Shown piece by piece: positions 50,488-60,100 of a DNA stretch of 64,000 nt (the first letter of the stretch is position 1; every line of letters starts with the position of its first letter). The translations under genes and the position numbers were made by a program. This DNA is from Rhynochetos jubatus (taxonomy: Eukaryota > Chordata > Aves > Eurypygiformes > Rhynochetidae). The notes beneath the pieces are model-generated. The model saw only the letters and a program-made list of their open reading frames with translations, had not been told where the DNA came from and ran no database searches. The stretch is taken from NCBI GenBank assembly GCA_027574665.1, contig CM050651.1:9053501-9117500 (forward strand), given 5' to 3'.

Positions 50488-51049
50488 GGTTGTTACTAGG
50501 AAGAGTGATTTTAAAATCAACTGATTCCTAGAGCTGGCAGTCCAGTAAGTCCCTAGTGCCTGCAGAGAGCCTTAGTGAAAACAGTGCAGCTCAGTGAGAG
50601 TGACAGAAACTGGGCTTGGGCTGAAGGCAACTAATACAAGAAAAGGAGCCTACTCAAGAAGAGTACGTGTAAATACCTTTAACTTCCGTGACAGTTGTTT
50701 GGGAAGAAAGCCATTGCAGAAGTCTGCATAAGAGAACGCTCCCTATCAGCATTTGCTGGAAAACAATCCCTTTGCTTATGCACATCTTTCAAATATCAAA
50801 TTAATTTCCTCAAAAGCAGCATATATACTTAATTACAACAGGCATCAATTTTGAAGGAAATTATAAGAATCAGCCTTCTTTCTTAATTCAGATCATTCTG
50901 CTGATTTTATTCTGGCTTTACATTTTTTAAAGTATGCACTTTTGTTTGGATTTCACACAAAACAAATGCACTTCTACATTCTCAAGAGAATTCTCAGGTC
51001 TCGGTATCACATCTCCTTCGAAGGGGTTGCATTAAACTGCAAAACTAAC

Positions 51050-51255
51050 CTTGAGCCTGTCCGCTGCGAGATGTAACCGAGTATGTATAGCTGCCACAAG
51101 CATTGGACCACCACTGCAAAGTCCCTCGGGACTCATCAGGATTTAGTCCCTGATCTTCAAGTATTGCTCCCATCTGGGGACGGGATCCACCTCTCCCAGG
51201 GCAATGCATCTCCCTGGCACTTTCATCCCCAGTGGACATACTCTCTATGATGCTG
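51050..51255 (-). CDS. Candidate internal exon, minus strand, just upstream of IL21
   Basis: On the minus strand a good acceptor (taccagatattttag, with a second AG three bases on) and a good donor (CAAG|gttagt) bound 206 bases open in only one frame. The reading includes ESMSTGDESAREMHCPGRGG, GAILEDQGLNPDESRG and LQWWSNACGSYTYSVTS. It starts in phase 2 and ends in phase 1. The make-up is protein-like (Trp pair, acidic and Gly/Ser stretches). No family is recognised. Its start phase does not fit the donor that best suits the neighbouring exon at 51381-51524, so a direct join is not supported. Confidence 0.3.
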
Positions 51256-51380
51256 CTAAAATATCTGGTACTGGTCTCAAGTAAATATAAAGCCAACTTC
51301 AGCTGGCTAAAATGCTAAGATGAGCTTTTACTCACAGCTGTCGCAGAAACCAAGCTAAGAAAGTACAAGTGGCAGTTCAC

Positions 51381-51524
51381 CAACATCAGGGGGAACTAGG
51401 TAACAAACATCCTTTGGAGCCACAAAGTAAGTAGGATAAATACTCTTCTGTTCTGAAAAGAAGTCCTGCCATATTTCTCCAGCACGGTACAGAAGAGCTT
51501 CAGATGCACTGGAGAGATTCGTTG
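51381..51524 (-). CDS. Candidate internal exon, minus strand, just upstream of IL21
   Basis: On the minus strand an excellent acceptor (cattttttTcctgtttcttgcag type, ending at 51525) opens a 144-base exon. It starts and ends in phase 1, with a donor TTG|gtgaac at 51380. The reading is LSSASEALLYRAGEIWQDFF followed by SEQKSIYPTYFVAPKDVCYL and VPPDV, which is a convincing protein-like mix. It would make the gene antisense to, and partly overlapping, the IL21 promoter region. No family is recognised. Confidence 0.33.
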
Positions 51525-51734
51525 CTGCAAGAAACAGGAAAAAAATGCAGACTCTTTGTTTACCTAGGTCTGTGGTTTCTAAGTACCTACTTTTTACTAT
51601 GTTCATTTCTTGACTCAAAGTGAAAATGGGAATTCACCCTTTTCTCTTTTTTTCCTGTCCAATGTGCAGATGGGGCATATTTTCGTTCACTCCATCAATC
51701 CCTGCCCCCTACGCACAAGCTCGCATACATGCAC

Positions 51735-51936
51735 CTAGCCAGTGGAAAAGAAAAAAGGGTTACTCATTAATCCATTCTACAAAGCTTTCCAAACTGAAAT
51801 GGGTGGGTTTTACATCTCCAGCAAGGAGCGATATATAGGTAGGTATGTAGCATACCTGAGCACAGCTCAAACTGAAGTGTTCATCTTGAATAGCACAACT
51901 TTGGTCCTGGCACATTTTCAAACAAAAATCATCAGT
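51735..51936 (+). promoter_or_regulatory. IL21: IL21 promoter and 5' UTR
   Basis: A TATA box (gatatatagg, 51830-51839) lies about 100 bases before the start codon, which would give a 5' UTR of roughly 70-75 bases. NFAT-type cores occur at 51743-51749 (tggaaaa) and 51786-51790 (tttcc). Mammalian IL21 is switched on in activated T cells through NFAT sites close to the TATA box, and this arrangement fits. Factor binding is inferred from motif only. Confidence 0.55.
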
Positions 51937-54900
51937 ATGGAGAGGACGATTATTTTCTGCATGCTTTTCTTTTGTTCCAGTATGGCACTGGCTGCACCTT
52001 CACCCAGAATACTAAAATACAAACAGCTCTTCAAGAAAATTCAACTGTTAGGAACCATAGTGAAAGATAAGGTAAGCAAAGTATTTGTCATAATCGAGAA
52101 ATTATTTTCAAGCATTATGTATTGCTTAGAATATATCTGGCGAGGGACATCACTTTCAAATGTTAAACTTTTCTAACGTAGATTTGTTTTATTGCAGGAT
52201 GTTGAATTGCTGCATACACCAGAAAACCCTGTGGTGAGACTGCTTTAACATTTCTTTCTAAGTATATTAATTTGATTTTGTACTGGTTTATTCCACTGAA
52301 AAAGAGCAGATGCTTTCTTCTTCTTCACACCCTCTGACCTAGTACTCTTAATGCAAGCTAGACTGAACAAGAAAATGCTTTGATAGAAGTTCCTTATTTA
52401 TGGCTTTTTAATGGCAAAAGTGTTTGTCTTATGTCTCTTAATTACGATTTTGCTGTCGTGTGTGTATTCTCACACACCCACAGATTCAAATGTGTATGTA
52501 TTCCGTTTGCTCAAGAAAGGGTGCTAAGAATGAGGAGTCATACAAGATCCAGACGAGCAGCAGTGCTCTAGGGGATGCAGGTTTTGGGAGTGGAAGCGTC
52601 TCCAGCTGCCATGAGCTCTGGCTGCACTGGGAGCATTGCTGAGCCAAACCCAAAGGGACCCCCCCACACACTTTCCCTCCCACTGAAGCTAAACGCCAAG
52701 AGTGGCACTGTAAGGCCGTATTAGATAGCGCTTCCTCTCGTATGCAGTCACACTGGTTTCTCTGAGACTATTTACGTGCAAAGGCTGCGCTGTCAATGAG
52801 AGGATATAACTGCATTCTGCAAGTATTCTCTTCGGATTATAACTAGTTAAAATTACAGGAACAGGTCCCTGTGAATCCCTTTTTAATACAGGTATTTATT
52901 TAAACATTGTTTACTGCTGGTATTTTGTGTGCTCCGAGGTCAGGAACTTGTTATATGCAGTACATTACACCAGTCACAGAAGGCGTGTGCATACTCGAAA
53001 GCGGCAGAATGCAGGATTTACTGTGAAATTAAATGCTAATAATAGTAATGACACGTCTTAAAAGCTTAGAAGGTAAATGCATCCTGCTTTTGATAATCCC
53101 CAACATGCAACAGAGGTCTAGAGCTAGTCACGGCTAACCTAATGTTCTACTTCTGTTATCAGTTGTCTTAAATTTACCCAGAATTTTGACTTCTGAGCCC
53201 CGACAGCTACTTCAGAAAGCAAACAATTGTGATCGACATACAAAAATGATCATTACGCACAGTTTTTTGAAAAGCACCCAGCGCGTAAAGCTATTTACTC
53301 AGGACCATAAAGCCTCTTGCAAAACAATGACGAGAAGAAAGGAAAAAAAACTCACCTCATTTCACACAGGTTTTGTTAGCCTCCTCCTAGGCTTTACAGT
53401 GGGGTGCATTTTTTACCTGCCAAAAGCATACAGAAGCATGACCAAAACAGATACATTCCTTCTCATTGCTAGGAACAACCGCAGTGCAAAAACCTAATGC
53501 ACCCTAACTAATTGCTGGGGTTTTTCCTCATTAACACTCTTTCTAACTCATGGTGTCAAAGTGAAAAGAAGGAGATGATTAGCTGTCATTTTACTGCAGT
53601 GTTTGCCACTACCTCCGAAACAAAGCAAATATAGCTAGTGACTAATTGCTTAATCAGTTTGTTGGGGTTTTTTTTTTCTCTCAAAAAACATGGTCACCTC
53701 AGGAAGGAAGACAACAGTTCATTTGCAGCTTAGGGCTTTACAGCCTGATTCTGGGAGGTCCCAAGTACCTCTGCTCAAAACTAGAGGAGACAGAGAATTT
53801 ACATATTTCGAAGGAACTAAGTTGATACAGGTTCAACAGGTTGCAAAGCTCTTCAACAAATTTTCATCCTGCAGGGTGAAATGTATATTAACTGAATTGT
53901 CCAAATACCAAGATACAAATTACAGCGTGCCAAAGCTGCACTCAGGGCGATTAGGTGCAATCACACCTTAATGAAACTGGATTTAATACGAAGTCTTTCA
54001 TATAACTGTATTTCAAATATCAAAATATTGCTTCTATAACAACCTGTTTATGTCAGATTCACATTTGGCATTGAATATTCAGGAAGAAGTACTACCTTTT
54101 ATAACATCCAAAATTCAGTGGCTTATCACTATTTGTTTTGACTTCCTTGAGGTTTCTGTGAGTGAACTGAGTGTTAGACCAAATTCAATCCCACACAATT
54201 TCCTCATACACTCAACCATGAAATATTTTGTTTGTTTGTTTTTTAAAAAACGGAGGTGACAAGTTTAAAAGCTCAGAGAACATCAACTCAAGGGAAAACA
54301 TACAGAGGCTGTAAAAGTAGTCTGAATTGATTCAAGGCCAGAGGGTAAATGCAATGTATTGCTGGCGATTGACACTGCAGTTGAAGCCAGTGACACAATG
54401 CTGATTTACATCAGGTCAGCATCTAACCCCCCTGATCGCTAATTCAGGAAGTGAAGGCTTTTCAGGCTAATCTGTAGTTTGAGTCAGATAAGAGTACTGC
54501 TGCAAATTGCCTCCCGTATTTTACACGTTTGCCTAGCCCTCCTCAGACATCACCAGTGGTCTATGCTTTTTAATGCCTCCTCCTCAAAGTGCTTAACCAT
54601 CACGGCACACTACAACCCACAATCCTTGTGGTCCTCTGACTGCTGGCTTGCTACAGCTAACTGTTAACTCAGCAAAAAAAAAAAAGCAGCATATATGAGA
54701 AATGCTGGTTTCTCAGCTCATCGCGGATGAGGCAGAAAATGTTTTCAGTTTCAGCTGGAAAACTGATCTCTTTAAAAACGAGTGGTTTTTTTCCAGTAAG
54801 CAAGACTGGTTACGGTAAGAAGCTTGAAACAAACATAAACGTGTGGTTTTTAAGGAAAATAAAATGTTGTATCTAACCAATATAAAATGTTGGTATTAAA

Positions 54901-56818
54901 ATTTGCTATAAGCAACGTACATGCAAGATTGCCTTCTCCCTGCCAAAGCAGTAAACTGCAGCGGCATCTAATCAACCAGATGAGATTCACCTTCCCACCA
55001 GTTGGTATGCAAAACAGGGACGATGGCTTTAGAGCCTTTCCAATATGCGTAATCAGCAGTTCGAAATGTTTCCTTCTTTGGAAAGCAGCAAGTTAGAAAC
55101 TGGCTTCAGTAAACACCGCTTTTTCTTTCTCTGTTGGCTATAGGTTAGTTTTGGTGATATTTTCCGTAGCTGTGCACCTAGCAAAGGAAAACAGCCAGTG
55201 GGCAGGAAAAGGGACTCTGGAGAGCTTGTAGTCTTTCTGTTAGCATCAGTAAAATTGATACGCAGCTGCACCATGAAAGGAAACCGGCAGGTTGCTTTAA
55301 CTCCAGATAAGCAGCAGCAGCAACAGAAAATTTATATCAACAGAATAGATGGCTTCTTTTTCAAGTTAGATACAGATGGTGCTTACCCTCCTTCACTTCG
55401 GTTTAATGTGCATCTGAATTTAAAGCAACACAGTTAGACAATTCAAGCCAGGAGCCTGGCTCCTTACCCTGCATCTCATCCTCAATCCCTCTTTTCCCTC
55501 TCCTAAGGTAACTAACTTACTTCATCACCTTTGTTTCCCTTGCTATCAAGTGAGAACATTTTAATAGTATTTGAAAATATGCAGTTCTACGTGAATTCTA
55601 AGTGTAATTAAGCAGATAATACTAGAAATGGCATAAAAATTAGGAATAAGTGTAACATGCAGCACTGCACAGTCCATAGTGATATTCATAATTTTTTTAA
55701 AAAGAAAATACTCATGCCCGTGCTTGTGAAAACTTACTGCATGTAACAAGATCTACTCTTCAGTAGCATTTTCTTTCAGCTGCTGTCACGATTAATATCC
55801 AAGTGGACTTTTTAGGCATTCATTTTAAGAGGAAATACTTATCAAAGTAATTATCAGTCAGAGTAAAGGTTAAAATTTTCTTGCTTATTCAAATCTAACA
55901 AAAAAAAAAAGAGTACAGTTGAATCTTCTTAATTAATAGCCTGGATACTTACTTTTGCACATGGACCACAACCTAACAGATAGAGGAAAAAATGCTGCAA
56001 TGTATGTTTGCTTTAAAGCTGTTCCTTCTTTTCCTGCCCTAGGATGGATGCCTGTCCACAGCTGTGGCCTGCTTCCAGAGTGGGGTACTGAAATTACAAC
56101 CAGAAAACAGCCAAGTAAATTCTGAATTCATCCAAACCATTAAAGTCTTCAAAAACTTCACTTTCAGGAGCGCTGAAATCCAGGTAGGATTTCCTCGCAA
56201 TGCTCACAAATGTGATCATTGCTCTGTATTTTCTGTATCAGACACCACCTGTAAGGGTACAATTGTAGAAAGCAAACTCGTTAGAAAAACCGGTCTGCCT
56301 TTCATTACTTTGGAAATCAAGAATGTCCAATTTCCGGCAATTCTGGGAAAGGCATTCACTCCGACCCTATCAGTCAATTGCATGTATGTACTTGGCAACC
56401 ATGCGATGTGCCAAACAAAAGGACAGGGATTAATGCAAAACGTGAACGAAAGGTGTCAATACTTTATCCTTCTCCTTTCTGAAACAGCCCACGTCTCAGC
56501 TTTGCCACCAGTAAAAGGCTTTGATTACAACCCTCGTGATTTTTCAGTAAGGAAGTGTGAAGCATTGTTTGTGATTCTGATGTGCTGTTTAGAAGTGGCA
56601 TGATTTTCTTTTATCTTCCAGCAGTGTGAGTCTTCATGTGAATCTTACGAGAAAAAGAGCCCCAAAGAGTTTTTGAAGAGCTTTGAAAAACTAATCCAAC
56701 AGGTAATCAGAGCTGATTCCTCCTGGGTGCTTTCTGACATCTAGCAAACAATGACAGATACCTTTATTTTACACTATTTCTAACAACGTGTTGCTCTTTA
56801 CAGTTATTCAAGAACTAA
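51937..56818 (+). CDS. IL21: Interleukin-21, complete five-exon gene
   Basis: IL-21 is a secreted four-helix cytokine of activated helper and follicular T cells, signalling through IL-21R and the common gamma chain. The five coding exons are 51937-52071, 52198-52233, 56043-56183, 56622-56702 and 56804-56818. All introns are GT-AG and phase 0, the standard IL2/IL21 layout. The protein is 135 residues. A signal peptide (MERTIIFCMLFFCSSMALA) is followed by helix A (ILKYKQLFKKIQLLGTIVKD), the short exon 2 segment DVELLHTPENPV, and the DGC..VACFQ helix. The fourth exon has the hallmark CESYEKKSPKEFLKSFEKL, matching mammalian CDSYEKKPPKEFL. Four cysteines (two in exon 3, two in exon 4) can form the two conserved disulfides. 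One N-glycosylation site (NFT) is in exon 3. Exon 4 has tandem CAG acceptors (56619-56624), so one Gln may be optional. The start is the first ATG after the TATA box. The gene lies on the same strand as CETN4, as in other vertebrates. Confidence 0.95.
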
Positions 56819-57070
56819 CGTGGGACACACCAGAGCCGAAGGCCACTGAAAATCTACTATTTAAAGCAGACACTATGTTATTTAAGACAACATGAAAAAT
56901 GTAAATATTTTCCATTGCTACTGTGCTGTGTGTGTGGTAAGTGAAAGCTTGTCCTAAAATATTACGGGATCTTACTTGGATGGCTATTCATCAGATGGAT
57001 GCTGTTTTGAAAACGATCCTAGCCTCACCTTACAGTGAAAATTAAATTGTAATTTCACAAAAAAAACGTT
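56819..57070 (+). terminator. IL21: IL21 3' UTR with AU-rich elements and poly(A) signal
   Basis: Two ATTTA pentamers (56859-56863 and 56880-56884) and an AATATTTT stretch follow the stop codon. Such AU-rich elements destabilise cytokine mRNAs. An ATTAAA poly(A) signal is at 57041-57046, giving a 3' UTR of about 240-250 bases. Only about 85-90 bases separate the likely cleavage site from the first exon of the next candidate gene. Confidence 0.6.
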
Positions 57071-57152
57071 GTCTTAAGGGACTTAACTACCACCTTCTGC
57101 TGAACTAGAAGGACATGAGATGGCTACTCCCGTATTTTGGCTTTGATCTTAG

Positions 57153-60100
57153 ATGAATCTCATACAGATGTCTCAAACTTTTTAAAGAAAACAAACAAAA
57201 AAGTATCAAATGCTTTGAAACCTCAAAAGGTATTGACTTGGACCAATTTCCTTTATCTACAGAAATACCACACACACAATTTTATTTGTAAGTTCTTCAA
57301 ATGTATTGTAGCTAACTATGGAAAAATATCCTGCATTTAACTGTCTCATAACTACTGGAAAAACATTTACAAATCACACTGCATGGCATGGGTCTGACCG
57401 CTGACCATCTTCAAGCACATTTGCCATGGGTTTCAATAGAGAGAGGAGTAACCCACACGCTTGAAGGCAAAATAGAGAATTCTGTGGGGAAAAACACATT
57501 TCAGAAGATGGAATTCCACTAGACTCCCTCAACTTAATGTGATAAATACAGCAGCGGCATGACCAGATCCAACAAATACAGTAATTGATGATTATTCAGA
57601 GTGAAGCAGCTCATATGCAGACTGCCCTTCCTCAGAAGACAGTATTTTAGACTCATATCCACATATCATGGACACTATTCCTTCTCTCCACTCGATACAT
57701 TTTTAAACGATTTAAGTTTTATTTCCAATTTTTTCTTTAAAAAATGTCAAGTTTTTTGTTATGTGGAAACCTGCCTGTAGAGCTTCCAAATCCTGAACAT
57801 TTCTATGGAACAATGGCCAGAGACACCATTGAAATTTTTAAAAATAGAAGTGAGTATCACAGCACTTACAACTAGTTTTTATATACCACTGTATTCTGCT
57901 TGCAGTGATTCTGTACCTCTAGACTCTTCCATCTGAGAAGTAACTGTTAATTTACCCCCAAACAGTTATTAGCCCCATGTGAGGAAACTGATCTTCGAAG
58001 AGTGTAAAGCCTTCCAGTAAAAATTAACTTTTCATCTAATTCTCTCTCTACTTACTAGAAATGCGGTATAGAGAGGAAACTGGAAAGCTACATCTAGTGT
58101 TACGACGGAAAATTACAAGCTTAGTTGCTTCCAAAAATAATGAGGTAGTATTAAAAATATTTCCATTCCTACCCATGTCAGCCTAAAGGAAAACTAATAC
58201 AAAAAGCTGGTTTGGCTCCACTCTTGGTTGTTTGGTTTTTTTTTTCCTTGTCCTGAAATGTGAACCTTCTCTAAACCATATGTCAGAGGAGGAAGGAAGA
58301 TCCTCAGGGCAACAACAAACCAGGTTTCCACAGTGAACTCTCCTTGTTTCTGGTGATGATCATTTTGATTTAGATAGTGGTTTCTTTTTTCTTTCTTCTC
58401 TTTCAAAAACTGCTTTTCCTCTGAGCAATGTTCTCTCTCATACCTCAATGTTTCCACGTTACTGCATGAGAATTAACATTCTAAACACGAACGACCACTC
58501 ATATGTAAGTAATCAAGCTACTAAGTTTGAGGGGTGTTCGGCACCTTTCCTCCCCCTTTCTCTGACTTTGCTCCCCACAAACCTTCATCTTTGTACAAAT
58601 AATACAGCGTGTATTTTCTGATTTGTAAATGTCTTTTCCAGTAGTTGGCTAAGTGCATTCAAATCAATACTCTAAAAGAACCTGTTAAAATTCTTGTTGT
58701 GCAGATGAAATGTGATTAGCATGCCCTAGCAAAGAGAACGTTGTACGTTGCATATTTATTAGCAATCATTATAAAGCATTGAGAAGTAATTTTTGTACCT
58801 GGGATGGATATTTTACGACAGAAAAGCGATTTCCTACCAGAATATCATAAGCTAAGTAGTTACTCCTGCCTGCACGGCAACAATTTCTGGGGTTTGTACA
58901 CAAGGCAGCGTATAATTCAGTAAGTAATGTAGCTATTTCTGTTTAGTGACTTGCTCCACTATTTTCCAGCTATGGATCTTACCACACCAAGCATAGTGCT
59001 AGAGGGTTTTTTTCGTCATTGTTGTTTCAAATGAAACATATTAATTTGTTAATTGAGGCTATTTCTTGTACCTGCCGAACAACTTAATTCAAAACTCTCA
59101 TTCATAGAATTCAAAAAACTAATGAGAAACTGTAACAAATGTGACTTAGAGAGTTAATTGTTCTGAGATCTTACAGAAAACTGTATTTATTGGACACTCC
59201 AGTCCAGATATGTATGAGGAATATTAATCACAAAGTTATCACAGCTGATTGTAGTTAACACCATACCTCAGGGCAGCGTCAGCACAGTCACTGTGCTCTT
59301 TGTCAGAGTTGTGAAAGGCTGAGTGTATTATCCAGGGTGTTACTTGAATCCCAAATGAAGAACAGGAAATCAGTGAAGGACAGCTCAGTCTTCAAGAAGA
59401 CATCATCTTGTTCTTTTCCACTGTTCTGAGGAGAAATAAAAATGAAGATGCCCCAGGAGGAACCGGTGACCCTTGGAAGTTCTAGTGATCGCAATTCCAG
59501 ATGTGTGCACAAACTTGACTTACTTTTATTTGTAAGATGAACTCTCTTTGTACTAACTGCACAAACAATGTATGTTTCGTTAACTGAGTACATAGAGTAA
59601 GCCATAAAAGCTCACTACCTCCCAGGGAGGTTTTACGATGTTATTTATTATTTTGGTCATAAGTGCCCTTTGCAGGCACTTCAAGATGTGTTTTAGCATG
59701 GTATATACAATTCTGTATAATATTTACTTTTCCTGAGAAGATTCTTTATTTTTATACCAACTGACTCATTTAATTTAATTATTTATTGCATTTCTGTGAA
59801 TGGAATGTTTATACTAAGGACTATGTGGTCTGATTTATTTATATGCCTATAATATTAAATAATTTTAGCTAATACAATTTTCTCTTGTTCTTTTCTTTAA
59901 AAACTTCTGACCATTTCTATCCTGCCAGTGGCCCATAAGACCCCTCAGTGAACTTTATTACGACAGACTGTCAGAGACATTGCCAGATCAGATCAGGGAC
60001 ACCGTATATGTTTATCTTTCCCTTGTTTTTATGGAACAGTTAAGGAGAGATTGTGAATTTTTTTATTGTTCCTATCTCATTTGAAAATCTTTTTCAAAAA

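Noticed and set aside
53690..53971. 93-codon ATG frame in IL21 intron 2 considered as the first exon of the downstream gene
   Set aside because: Its possible donors give phase 0 or 2, not the phase 1 needed for the exon at 57153.
58194..58457. Minus-strand Lys/Glu-rich open frame between two exons of the downstream gene
   Set aside because: It reflects a T/C-rich tract on the plus strand that is likely intronic; no splice borders.
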